DNA from: Thermoplasmatota archaeon
GTDB lineage: Archaea > Thermoplasmatota > Thermoplasmata > UBA10834
Assembly (NCBI GenBank): GCA_018818785.1
Contig: JAHIRF010000009.1
Span: 189,099 to 253,098, forward strand
Direction of reading: 5' to 3'
DNA length: 64,000 nt
Both the position numbers and the translations under genes were made by a program. The notes below the pieces were generated by a model. That model was not told the origin of the DNA. It saw nothing but the letters and a program-made list of their open reading frames with translations, and searched no databases. Numbering within the stretch: the stretch's first letter is position 1; each line of letters starts with the position of its first letter. Shown piece after piece: positions 8,501 through 16,044 of the stretch.

Positions 8501-9969
8501 TCGAGGTAGGCCCGTTTATTCTTCGGGTCTGCTCCGATTATCCTGTCGCATGTGCCGATCACGTCGTCCTGTCTGTTCAGGACACTGTAAGCATCTCGGA
8601 GACTCTCCAGGATGTCGAGCTTGTGCGGTGAAGATTTCAGTGCCTTCTCATAGGTCTTGACGGCGTCCTGAGGTTTACCCATCTTCATCTGGCCGATGCC
8701 CTTGTCGTGCATCGCGTCGTAATCTGATGGATCTGCGGAAAGCATCTTGTTGCACCATAAGACGACCTCGGAATACCTGTTGAGCTTCATGAGGCAGTCC
8801 TTCTTGAGATTCATGGCTTCTCTGACCTTGGGCGCAATGGCCAATGATGCCTCTGCGAAGTCGAGGGATTCTGAATATCTGTTGAGCGAGCTCAACGCCT
8901 TCGCTTTGTCCAGCAAAGCTCCGGAATCCTTCGGGTTGAGCACTATGATCCTATCACAGGTCTCGAGTACTTCGACCATATGGTCGCCTTTGAGCAGGGT
9001 CTTTTTCTTGTTGTTGAGGACATTGATGTCGTTCGGATCTATGGCCAGGGCGTTATCGAATGACTTGATGGCCTCGTCGAACATCTTGAGCTCTTCCTGG
9101 ACCACTCCCAATTCGTTCCATATCACCTTGTTCCCGCTGTCTATCTGGATCGCCTTGGAGAAGCTCTTGAGTGCATCATTCTGTCTTCCGATCTTGTGCT
9201 GGACCCTTCCCAGATTGTCCAGGATGAACGCATCGTTCGGGGCCAGCTGGAGCGCCTTCTCGAGCGATTCTATGGCCTGCTCGCTCTTTCCAGCATAATT
9301 GAGTGCTGCAGCAATCCCGATCCAAAGTTCCTTGTCCTTGGGATACACATCGATGGCTGCTCTGTAAGTCCGAGCAGCATCGTCGTACTTGCGCAAGCGC
9401 GTCTGTGCCTGCGCCTTCTTCTTCATCAGTTCGGTTTCCTTGGGTAGGTGCGCGAGTATCTTGTCGTAATTACGTATGATATCTGGTGTAATCTCGATGA
9501 CTTTCCTGTAGCTGGCAATCGCTCCTTCGACATCGTCAGTCGTTTCTTGAGCGTCGCCGAGCATCGACCAGAGATCTGCTGAGTTGGGTGCGGCAGTGAC
9601 AGCCTTCTTCAGCCACTCGATTGCCTCCTCTTTCCTCCCCATCCTAAGTGCGGCTCTCCCTGCGATCCCCATAGCCACTGGGTTCTTGGCGTCCAGCTGT
9701 AATGATACGGTAGCAGCATCGTGTGCTATCTGTGCGTTGTCAAGAATAAGGTACCTCTCGCCAAGCTTTGCGAATGTCACTGAGAAATCGCCGTGCAGCT
9801 TCTCGACGAACACGAGGTTCTCTCTCAGCATGGCGCCTGTCTGATCAAGGATCCCCTTCGCCTCATCCTTGCGGCCACTCTTCTCCAGCGCATCTGCTTT
9901 CTCTATCCCTTTCTCTGCCTTAGAGAGGGTTTTCTTCTCTTTGCTGAGGAACGAATCCAGTAGACCCAA
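5527..9969 (-). CDS. giant TPR-repeat scaffold protein with C-terminal zinc finger
   Basis: 1480 residues. From about residue 50 to 1150 the protein is an almost unbroken array of some thirty 34-residue tetratricopeptide repeats (A-x-x-x-Y-x-x-A, 'LDPxD' turns). About 200 residues of non-repeat helical sequence follow ('EDYCRSILDFEY... EEAFRVCGVPYVF'), then an Arg/Glu-rich linker. A zinc-binding module at residues 1382-1422 has C-x(10)-C-x2-C-x4-C-x2-C-x6-C-x2-C spacing, similar to B-box/RING-like fingers. The tail is very acidic then basic, ending 'DFFRL'. No signal peptide is seen, so it is likely cytosolic. Family knowledge only says TPRs bind proteins; the client is unknown. The membrane-protein gene 19 bp downstream is the best partner candidate. 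Confidence 0.85.
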   Translation of the reverse strand: MGLLDSFLSKEKKTLSKAEKGIEKADALEKSGRKDEAKGILDQTGAMLRENLVFVEKLHGDFSVTFAKLGERYLILDNAQIAHDAATVSLQLDAKNPVAMGIAGRAALRMGRKEEAIEWLKKAVTAAPNSADLWSMLGDAQETTDDVEGAIASYRKVIEITPDIIRNYDKILAHLPKETELMKKKAQAQTRLRKYDDAARTYRAAIDVYPKDKELWIGIAAALNYAGKSEQAIESLEKALQLAPNDAFILDNLGRVQHKIGRQNDALKSFSKAIQIDSGNKVIWNELGVVQEELKMFDEAIKSFDNALAIDPNDINVLNNKKKTLLKGDHMVEVLETCDRIIVLNPKDSGALLDKAKALSSLNRYSESLDFAEASLAIAPKVREAMNLKKDCLMKLNRYSEVVLWCNKMLSADPSDYDAMHDKGIGQMKMGKPQDAVKTYEKALKSSPHKLDILESLRDAYSVLNRQDDVIGTCDRIIGADPKNKRAYLEKALALDKKDKIDDALAAYMIALEHDRKNIDIFLNATSMLKRAEKHKDAMDYAKQGLSLDPGNTQLLRIRGESAYFSKDFESSVESLQKCVCIDQHDKNAYRFLGQSLVELKNHEQALAAYDHALTLDPRDADILFLKAVALEWLDRTEEALKAAKEAVHWNPYQPDFTLKMGALLTKLGRLDEALEAYNGALANSPKNIEALKAKNGILKSLKRHEEVVNTSNEILAISDKDKETQIGKGSALLLLKRPMDALTCFNLALGLDKDDLEALELKKTSLKELKDDEGIIATCMRILDLSPKNKYAMADCASSLENLEKVEKAIAYYEKALDLDPTDVFLWNKKGLAFLNCGNPAQAAEAFEQAVKIDASQPYVLNNRGKAYLELRRFKESLEDFNKAIAILPNVPEFHINKGRALASLGSFDESIDSFNEARRQAPGDASALKYMGMALLKLNRLPESLGSFDEAIKLGLNDKDVHIGRAKACEAMGKKEEAVRSYSTALDQDVTDKNAWYRLGQLYLELERYTEADNCFDRALDIDGTNPAIWMSKGLTLEKQEMLDDAIGAYDRAIALNSNDKEAWKRKGSALLMLIRPEQALRAFEHSLSIDPYFEEAIEGRKRAEEEIRRTKIEDYCRSILDFEYTHGRPVTKEEAFRVCGVPYVFLGEVMDYLSGREAVSLSAMSKEDFEKFERISREILVNTMEKRDLANYGLRLCDISVNFPELRIASAKRVLSYIQAVEENDFSAKVTDPRIDPLLRQAMDLSNDQKNVLGLIRNLGIGVYQARQLVMILQTFQGAGFETPSIRIGSIVNEGYGEYVPYDESAAQARPQGRQEDRATHGREDEVAEEQERPRRQAARRAPRRDEEHEERPTPKKPKSRKADEEESEEDVQSDLVGRRCLFHGGVAVTRCKKCKAVLCRECIRNSDRCPRCNALLSGEEDVAEKKPRHKPRQQIEELEEEIDEEEPDVEEESEEDPPLRKKAKKKEDKGPDFFRL
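5704..5826 (-). other. zinc-finger module of the TPR scaffold
   Basis: The segment encodes residues 1382-1422 of the TPR protein, with seven cysteines and one histidine: C-L-F-H, then C-K-K-C, C-R-E-C and C-P-R-C. This can bind two zinc ions and resembles a B-box or treble-clef finger. It is isolated by charged low-complexity linkers on both sides, as expected of a tethered binding module. Confidence 0.6.
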
Positions 9970-10294
9970 GTGCCATCCATCCTGGCTTTCTTTGCTTAAT
10001 GGTGTGTTTCGTTAAAAGCGTTTCCAGAACGTTCCAACGGTGGCAGGAGATGCATGTATGTTGATTTTATTCTTTTCGTCTGACACAAGCGACGCCATCG
10101 ACATCCGAGCAAAGGTGTTAGTTGTCTGGTCCAGCATCATAAATCTCTAGGTGATTTCATGTGTCGATGCCAAGTGGTGGTCAGACGAATTACACCAGCA
10201 GAATGCGACATACTAGCAAATGCTAAATAGTGGGAATTGATATATGGGAATTCAGCTGACAAATCGTCAGACAAACCACTTGGGATGGGATACA
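9970..10294. other. divergent intergenic region with a 10-bp inverted repeat
   Basis: No convincing gene lies between the TPR gene start and the small ORF. A perfect 10-bp inverted repeat, TTCGTCTGAC at 10075-10084 and GTCAGACGAA at 10180-10189, is separated by 95 bp. A related GTCAGACA occurs near 10267. AT-rich TATA candidates for the rightward genes lie at about 10221-10229 and 10238-10246. The element could be an operator pair or the base of a structured RNA; nothing else is recognised. Confidence 0.4.
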
Positions 10295-10525
10295 ATGAGA
10301 CGCAGGAATGCGGCACAGGCGGTAGTAAACGCCCAGGCGATCGAATGGGTGAAGACCCACACGCTTCAGGACCTTGAGACTCTCGTCAACGAGATGTCTG
10401 GTCTGGGAGAAGATGTCAGGGACATCGTCGAACTGCTGGATGATTTGAAGGCGATCGACCAAGGCCTCCATCCGGAAACGGAGCCAGTTCCTGAGATATG
10501 TGAGTTCGCGGAAATCGCGGGATAG
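10295..10525 (+). CDS. small acidic protein, function unknown
   Basis: 76 residues from the ATG at 10295 ('MRRRNAAQAVVNAQ'). An in-frame ATG at 10244 would add 17 residues but lies at the predicted TATA/transcription start, so the shorter form is preferred. The body is helical and acidic ('LQDLETLVNEMSGLGEDVRDIVELLDDL'), with no recognised domain. It is followed immediately by a second small ORF, suggesting a two-gene transcript. Confidence 0.4.
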   Translation: MRRRNAAQAVVNAQAIEWVKTHTLQDLETLVNEMSGLGEDVRDIVELLDDLKAIDQGLHPETEPVPEICEFAEIAG

Positions 10526-10534
10526 GTGGACACA

Positions 10535-10726
10535 ATGTTCAGAACCAGGAAACTAAAGCAACAGAGTAACGAGTTCGCAGAATCATGCGATCCAATGGAA
10601 CAACACAGAAGAACGCTAGAGTTTCATCCACATTGCTTGGTGCCGCAATTGGCATTGGCAGAGGCTCGGAGATTCGACGACGCCTACGCCCTTGCCCGCA
10701 CACCTATCTATGGAGACGGCGAGTAA
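10535..10726 (+). CDS. small protein, function unknown
   Basis: 63 residues from the ATG at 10535, with an 'aggtgg' Shine-Dalgarno five bases upstream. A GTG at 10526, directly after the stop of the preceding small ORF, is an alternative start. The sequence is polar with a C-terminal helix ('LALAEARRFDDAYALARTP') and has no known motif. It is supported only by position and ribosome binding site, so it could be spurious. Confidence 0.3.
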   Translation: MFRTRKLKQQSNEFAESCDPMEQHRRTLEFHPHCLVPQLALAEARRFDDAYALARTPIYGDGE

Positions 10727-10785
10727 AGTCTAGTGGTGCACGCTCATACGCTGTACGATCAGACGGAAACCCACAGGGTCGAGAG

Positions 10786-10898
10786 TGCAGGTGCCGGGAT
10801 TCGAACCCGGGCCGTTGGCTTTCGTCCCTCTCCAATTTTGTTTTCTTCATTGGAGCAGTTGGAAGGCCAAAATCCTAACCAGACTAGATTACACCTGC
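10786..10898 (-). tRNA. tRNA-Gly(UCC) with 39-nt intron
   Basis: Read on the minus strand: acceptor GCAGGTG pairs with CACCTGC, the D stem is ATCT/GGAT, the anticodon stem TTGGC/GCCAA encloses loop CTTCCAA (anticodon UCC), and the T arm is CCGGG-TTCGAAT-CCCGG. Discriminator is A and CCA is not encoded. The anticodon loop is interrupted after position 37 by an intron at 10821-10859, the canonical archaeal site cut at a bulge-helix-bulge by the splicing endonuclease. Exons are 10860-10898 and 10786-10820. RtcB, encoded at 56826-58280, is the expected ligase. Confidence 0.93.
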
Positions 10899-11043
10899 TT
10901 GAGTCGAGGAAACACATTCTTTGATAAATACGTTTATATCCCAACACGTGGCCCTTCTCGGATGCGCTCACCCCTCTTTTTTGTCGAGATTCATCCGATC
11001 AAGGGTCCGTATGTCTTGCTTTCATGCGCAAAGCTAATAACGC

Positions 11044-13914
11044 TTGGCGCGAGTCAGATATCTGGTCAGGTGGAGCTTGTCTAGACTTGGTACATCGAAT
11101 TTCAGGATACCTGCACTTGCGCTCTGCGCCCTGGTCCTTACAGCTGCAATATTGGTTGGGAGTGCACAACCTTCATCGGAATCCACGATTTCATCAGTAG
11201 GGGATGCGCTGAATTCCGCATACGTCGCCATAGGTGATTCGGGAATCCCGTTGCGTTTCGCCGAAGATGATGATGTCGCAAAACTAAGAGCCGCAGCCGA
11301 GATGATGCCATCCTCTTCAGGCACGGTTGCCGTGATCGATGGTCATGGCACTGGCCTCGTAGCTCCATCAGCTGAATATCTGGAGAGCCTGGAAGGACGC
11401 CTGGTGGTCTTGGATGAGTCTGCATATTCTCTCGAGGTTCTTCCGACATCCATCGACCTTTCGGCCAGATCGACCTTCCCAATCGTCGGGGATCAGGCGG
11501 CACAGGGTTCTTGCTCAGCTTGGGCAGGGACGTATTACGCCTATGGTTTCTTGGAGGCGGAGGACAACGGTTGGACCGATGCAAGTCTGGGGAACCCGGA
11601 ACATCTGATCTCACCTGCGTGGACATACAATATGGTCAACGGCGGTCGTGATTCTGGATCATGGGTCGATCTGAACATGGATGTTATACGCGATTGGGGT
11701 GTCGCTACCATGGCTACGATGCCCTATGATGATTCCGACTACGCGAGCTGGGGGTCCGAGGATGCATTCCGGGAAGCTCCTTTGCACAGAGCGTTTGAGG
11801 TCGGATACATCAGTTATGCTGGATCGTCGACCATCGATGCGATAAAGCAGATGGTGAATGACGGTGTTCCCGTGACATTTGGTTTTGATGCAAACCAATT
11901 CATTCCTGCATTCTCTGATGGCAACTTCATCATATCTTCGGCTGAATACTCGTCCCTAAGTCTGAATCATGCACAGACGATCGTCGGTTACGATGAGAGC
12001 ATCTCCGATGATGGTGACAATGGTGCATTCAGGGTGGTCAATTCCTGGGGTGCCGGATGGGGTGATGATGGATACTATTGGATGACATTCGATGCGATCG
12101 AGGAGTTGGGCACACTCGGCATTCTGGATGCGAACTTCATAGTCGATATCGCAGATTATTCACCGACCCTCCTGGCAGTCTGGCAATTCGATGAGTCTCC
12201 ATCGAGAGTTGCTACAACCAGCCTCTCCATCGGGGATGTGACCGTTCTTGATACTAAGGTCCCCTATTTCGAGCCAGACATGAGCAATGAATATCCGACT
12301 TTCATGTGTATGGACATCTCGGAGTTCGAAGACTTCTATCCGGATACTTCCGATAGCTTCGGACTCTCCATCGGATCCTCACCAGGCAAGTCGGCCGTAT
12401 CATCATTCAAGGTCGAGCGTTACGAATCATCATATGTCCCAGGCATTGCTTCGCAGTCCTCGGGACAGTCGCCAGGCGTACCTTGTGCGACACCTGCCTC
12501 TGTGGTCGTCGAGTTTCCATATTATTCGCCGATTGCCACCAACGATGCGCTGGATATCTATGATGTGACTGCGACAGGGAGCGGTTCCGCAGAATGGGTT
12601 GCCATCAATCATGAATTTAATGTCGACGGAGATTCGCTCCAGAGTGGGAATGTTGGTGATTCTAGCAGTTCCTCGTTCGCGATCACGGTCATCGGTCCTG
12701 CAGACATATCTTTTGACTGGAAGGTGTCCTCTCAATCCAATTTGGACTGGCTCAGTTTCGAGATCGAGGGGATGGGCGTGACTGACAGGATAAGCGGATC
12801 TGTCGATTGGGCCACGGAGGAATACTCTCTCGGTTCAGGTGAATTCGACATCCGATGGACCTACTCGAAAGACGGGTCTGGTAGCGGCCTCGATGACTGT
12901 GGATGGATAGACGATCTGGTGATCTCATCCGTCGCTCCATCGCCCCCGTCAATATCCCTGGAAGCGTCCTATTCGGCTCTATACAACGAGCCATTCTCGA
13001 TAACACCACTTGAGGTCCAGCACGCGATCGGTACGGATGTGCTCGTATGGTATGACTGGGGAGACGGATTCCCGTTGACGATGGGAGATCCACTGTCTGA
13101 TTTCTCCGCGTCACATGTGTATCTGTCCGTTAGATCATTCGAGCTAATGGCGTTTATCGATGACGCCGAGGGTAATAATGTCAGCGCGAGTGCGACAGTC
13201 TCAGTGGACGAATCCAACATGAAACCGCAGGTACTGTCGATTGAGCACACGCCTGCGAGCGCGTATTACGAACCGGACTCTACTGTATGGTTCAATGTCA
13301 CGGCCTCCGATGCGGAGGGTGATGAGATGATCCTCTCCGTCGATTTCGCAGATGGCACTTCCATCGAGGCGTTCTCAGTGGATGTGGACCCCGGTATCTC
13401 AGCTCGGATAGGGTTCTCACATGTCTTCTCAATCGCTTCTGATGAGCCCTATGTGGTTGAAGTGACGGTCTCTGACGCGTCCGAACACTACGACGATGAC
13501 TGGGACTCTGCGACGACCCCCGTGCTCATAAACAGTGCGCCCGAAGCACAACTGGAAATAGTATCTGTCGATTTGCAGACGGGCATCGAGATAGAGTTCG
13601 ACGCTTCGTCGTCGACGGATGCAGAGACCCCAGTTGGCGAACTGCTCGTCCGCTGGGATTGGGAGGGCGACGGCATATGGGACACCGAGAAATCATCAGA
13701 GCTGACCGTCATACACTCCTACTCATATCCTGGGACATACACGATCAAAATCGAGATAACTGATGGTGCGGGTCTGTGCAGCATCGTCACGAATGATATC
13801 ACAATAACAGGAGATCCAATACCTGAATTCTCGAGCATGCTGATGCCTGTCATCGCAATTCTCGCCATCGTCATCATGGTTGCTTGGAACGGCCGCAGAA
13901 CGCGAAAGAATTGA
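11044..13914 (+). CDS. secreted papain-like (C1A) cysteine peptidase with PKD-type domains and IPEFS C-terminal anchor
   Basis: 956 residues from a TTG at 11044; the exact start is uncertain. A basic N-terminus and a hydrophobic stretch (about residues 20-42) form a signal peptide. The peptidase domain has oxyanion Gln154, nucleophile Cys157 ('GSCSAW'), His309 ('NHAQTIVGYD') and Asn333 ('VVNSWGAGWGDDGY'), a full papain triad. Low-complexity beta domains follow, with PKD-like repeats ('WYDWGDG', 'WDWEGDG', 'HSYSYPGTYTIKIEITD') between about 650 and 920. The tail is I-P-E-F-S, a hydrophobic helix and a basic end, shared with two other genes here. Role inferred: breakdown of external protein at the cell surface. 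Confidence 0.92.
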   Translation: MARVRYLVRWSLSRLGTSNFRIPALALCALVLTAAILVGSAQPSSESTISSVGDALNSAYVAIGDSGIPLRFAEDDDVAKLRAAAEMMPSSSGTVAVIDGHGTGLVAPSAEYLESLEGRLVVLDESAYSLEVLPTSIDLSARSTFPIVGDQAAQGSCSAWAGTYYAYGFLEAEDNGWTDASLGNPEHLISPAWTYNMVNGGRDSGSWVDLNMDVIRDWGVATMATMPYDDSDYASWGSEDAFREAPLHRAFEVGYISYAGSSTIDAIKQMVNDGVPVTFGFDANQFIPAFSDGNFIISSAEYSSLSLNHAQTIVGYDESISDDGDNGAFRVVNSWGAGWGDDGYYWMTFDAIEELGTLGILDANFIVDIADYSPTLLAVWQFDESPSRVATTSLSIGDVTVLDTKVPYFEPDMSNEYPTFMCMDISEFEDFYPDTSDSFGLSIGSSPGKSAVSSFKVERYESSYVPGIASQSSGQSPGVPCATPASVVVEFPYYSPIATNDALDIYDVTATGSGSAEWVAINHEFNVDGDSLQSGNVGDSSSSSFAITVIGPADISFDWKVSSQSNLDWLSFEIEGMGVTDRISGSVDWATEEYSLGSGEFDIRWTYSKDGSGSGLDDCGWIDDLVISSVAPSPPSISLEASYSALYNEPFSITPLEVQHAIGTDVLVWYDWGDGFPLTMGDPLSDFSASHVYLSVRSFELMAFIDDAEGNNVSASATVSVDESNMKPQVLSIEHTPASAYYEPDSTVWFNVTASDAEGDEMILSVDFADGTSIEAFSVDVDPGISARIGFSHVFSIASDEPYVVEVTVSDASEHYDDDWDSATTPVLINSAPEAQLEIVSVDLQTGIEIEFDASSSTDAETPVGELLVRWDWEGDGIWDTEKSSELTVIHSYSYPGTYTIKIEITDGAGLCSIVTNDITITGDPIPEFSSMLMPVIAILAIVIMVAWNGRRTRKN

Positions 13915-13916
13915 AC

Positions 13917-13935
13917 CCCCTCAGTACAGGAGGGG
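13917..13935 (+). terminator. hairpin after the peptidase gene
   Basis: CCCCTC and GAGGGG form a 6-bp stem around a 7-nt loop, beginning 3 bp after the peptidase stop and before the oppositely oriented tRNA-Pro. There is no strong T run, so it may be a transcript end or stabiliser rather than an intrinsic terminator. Confidence 0.4.
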
Positions 13936-13967
13936 ATACGTTCATGGATATCGACTTAGAATTGGAG

Positions 13968-14041
13968 TGGGGTAGGTCGGATTTGAACCGACGGTCACGT
14001 GGTCCCGAACCACGGATCATACCAAGCTAGACCACTACCCC
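13968..14041 (-). tRNA. tRNA-Pro(CGG)
   Basis: Minus strand, 74 nt, no intron. Acceptor GGGGTAG/CTACCCC, anticodon stem CGTGG/CCACG with loop TTCGGGA (anticodon CGG), T arm CGTCGG-TTCAAAT-CCGAC. Discriminator is A and CCA is not encoded. Confidence 0.93.
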
Positions 14042-14236
14042 GGTACATGGTGGACGGTCTGGGGATAACAGAAGGGCCCTTATATATCTATAATGCGGAA
14101 CCCGAATTCTGTTCTCTACACGCGCAAATGAGGGGGCCATTGCAATGATTCATCAGTACGTCGGGTACAGGCCTCCTGCGTTCTGTTAATCTTCCAGTCA
14201 CCGCGCGGGGCGCTCCTTGCACAGGATAATCGTCTA

Positions 14237-14271
14237 TTGCCGTTAAGTAGGTACGGCAAACTATAAGTACC
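14237..14271 (+). promoter_or_regulatory. promoter and candidate operator of the mevalonate cluster
   Basis: Two interleaved inverted repeats, each with an 11-bp spacer, surround the core promoter: TTGCCG (14237-14242) with CGGCAA (14254-14259), and GGTAC (14250-14254) with GTACC (14267-14271). The TATA-like CTATAAG sits at 14261-14267, about 28 bp before the HTH-gene ATG, implying a leaderless transcript. Because the first gene encodes a DNA-binding regulator, autoregulation is a reasonable inference. Confidence 0.5.
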
Positions 14272-14291
14272 GACATTCAGCTCCATGGATT

Positions 14292-14975
14292 ATGCGGGAC
14301 CAAGTGAGGGAGAAGATCGCAGGAGAAATCTGCCTCTCTGAGGAGCCTGGCAGAACGATACGCAAGTGGCGCGAACAATTCAATATTTCTCAGCAGGACC
14401 TATCCAAGCACCTAGGGGTTTCACCTTCCGTGATAAGCGATTACGAGGCCGGAAGAAGGAAATCGCCAGGGATTGCGACCATCAGAAAGATCGTCGACGC
14501 CTTCCTGGGGATCGACGAGAAGACTGGCGGGTCGATCCTCAAGCAGTACTCGCTCGCCGCTAAAACCGAATCGATAATCGCGATAAAGGAGTTCTCCGTC
14601 GAGGTCCTCGCATCGGAACTGGTCGACAAGTTGAAGGGCGAGAACCTCACGCCGGCCATATCCCTGAACAAGCACATCCACGGGTTCACTATCATCGATA
14701 GCATAAGAGCCATCACGACTCTCAGCTCGTTCGATTACCTCAAGATCTATGGCTGGAGCAGTCAGAGGGCGCTCGTGTTCACGGGCGTCAGGTTCGGCCG
14801 GTCACCGATGATCGCCATCAGGGCCCATCCGCTCAAGCCTGCGCTGGTCGTTTATCAGAAGCCGGAGCAGGTTGACGAGCTTGCGGTGAGGCTTGCGGAG
14901 CTGGAGGGCATTCCTCTCGTGAGGACGGAACTGCCAGCTAGTGAACTGGTCGAGATACTCCAATCGCTAGGATGA
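14292..14975 (+). CDS. HTH (XRE-type) transcriptional regulator of the mevalonate cluster
   Basis: 227 residues. Residues ~20-75 are a Cro/C1-type helix-turn-helix ('[29 protein letters not shown]'; the recognition helix holds the second half). A C-terminal domain of about 140 residues is of the type found in archaeal regulators next to HMG-CoA synthase. It is first of four genes; the next starts 16 bp on. Family context suggests it senses something in isoprenoid synthesis, but the ligand is unknown. The dyads at 14237-14271 in its promoter are plausible targets. The start is fixed by the TATA box 28 bp upstream. Confidence 0.85.
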   Translation: MRDQVREKIAGEICLSEEPGRTIRKWREQFNISQQDLSKHLGVSPSVISDYEAGRRKSPGIATIRKIVDAFLGIDEKTGGSILKQYSLAAKTESIIAIKEFSVEVLASELVDKLKGENLTPAISLNKHIHGFTIIDSIRAITTLSSFDYLKIYGWSSQRALVFTGVRFGRSPMIAIRAHPLKPALVVYQKPEQVDELAVRLAELEGIPLVRTELPASELVEILQSLG

Positions 14976-14991
14976 TGGAGGCTGGATTCAG

Positions 14992-16044
14992 ATGGAAGTA
15001 GGAATCGTGAGTTATGGAGCATACGTCCCACGCTACAGGATCAAGCCGGAAGAGATTGGTAGAGTTTGGGGCACAGATGGTATTGCGATGGGAAAGGGCC
15101 TGATGATATTCAGCAAATCGGTCCCTGGGCCGGATGAAGACACCATCACGATCTCCGTGGAAGCCGCCAGGAACATGATGAGACGTGTGGACGTCGACCC
15201 TAAGGACATAGGGGCCATCTATGTCGGTTCGGAATCCCATCCATACGCTGTGAAACCCTCAGGAACGATTGTCGCTGAAGCGATCGAAGCGTCCCCAGAG
15301 CTGACGGTGGCGGACTTTGAGTTCGCGTGCAAGGCGGGTACGGCCGCCATTCAGACCTGTATGGGTCTGGTTGGCTCAGGCATGATGAAGTACGGCGTGG
15401 CCATCGGTGCGGATACCTCTCAGGGAGCGCCCGGCGACGCGCTCGAGTACTCTGCATCCGCTGGCGGCGCGGCGCACATGATCGGAGCTGAAAAGATCAT
15501 CGCGAGGATAGATCACACATATTCTTACACGACCGATACGCCTGATTTCTGGAGGCGTGAGGGTCAGATGTACCCGAGCCATGGTGGAAGGTTCACAGGG
15601 GAGCCTGCTTACTTCAAGCATATAGTGAGCTGTGCTAGGGGCCTGATGAAGAAGGCTGGTACGACCCCGGACGACTATGCTCATGCCGTGTTCCACCAGC
15701 CGAACGGCAAGTTCCCCACAAGGGTGGCGAAGCAGATGGGCTTCACCGAGGCGCAAGGCAAACTCGGCCTGATTGTCCCTCATATCGGGAACACCTACTC
15801 TGGGGCGGTGCCGCTAGGATTGGCTGCTATCTTGGATGAGGCGAAGCCGGGAGACCGCATCTTCGCCATAGCATACGGCTCTGGCGCTGGCTCCGATGGT
15901 TTCGATATGACAGTCACTGACGAGATATCGACTTTCAAACGGGATCGCGCGCCCACGGTGAAGGAGCAGATCGCCAATCCGAAGTACCTCGATTACGCCA
16001 CCTATGCGAAATTCAGAGGCAAGATAACTCTCGGGAGGGGATGA
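14992..16044 (+). CDS. hydroxymethylglutaryl-CoA synthase
   Basis: 350 residues, typical archaeal HMGS length. It condenses acetyl-CoA and acetoacetyl-CoA to HMG-CoA, the committed step toward mevalonate and archaeal ether lipids. Visible: nucleophile Cys113 ('FACKAGTAA'), His235 ('FHQPNGKFP') and an acidic '[12 protein letters not shown]' loop, all matching the family, so the enzyme looks active. It overlaps the thiolase gene by the ATGA motif, indicating tight translational coupling. In archaea the three proteins HMGS, thiolase and DUF35 are known to form one complex that passes acetoacetyl-CoA directly; the same three genes lie here in that order. Confidence 0.95.
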   Translation: MEVGIVSYGAYVPRYRIKPEEIGRVWGTDGIAMGKGLMIFSKSVPGPDEDTITISVEAARNMMRRVDVDPKDIGAIYVGSESHPYAVKPSGTIVAEAIEASPELTVADFEFACKAGTAAIQTCMGLVGSGMMKYGVAIGADTSQGAPGDALEYSASAGGAAHMIGAEKIIARIDHTYSYTTDTPDFWRREGQMYPSHGGRFTGEPAYFKHIVSCARGLMKKAGTTPDDYAHAVFHQPNGKFPTRVAKQMGFTEAQGKLGLIVPHIGNTYSGAVPLGLAAILDEAKPGDRIFAIAYGSGAGSDGFDMTVTDEISTFKRDRAPTVKEQIANPKYLDYATYAKFRGKITLGRG

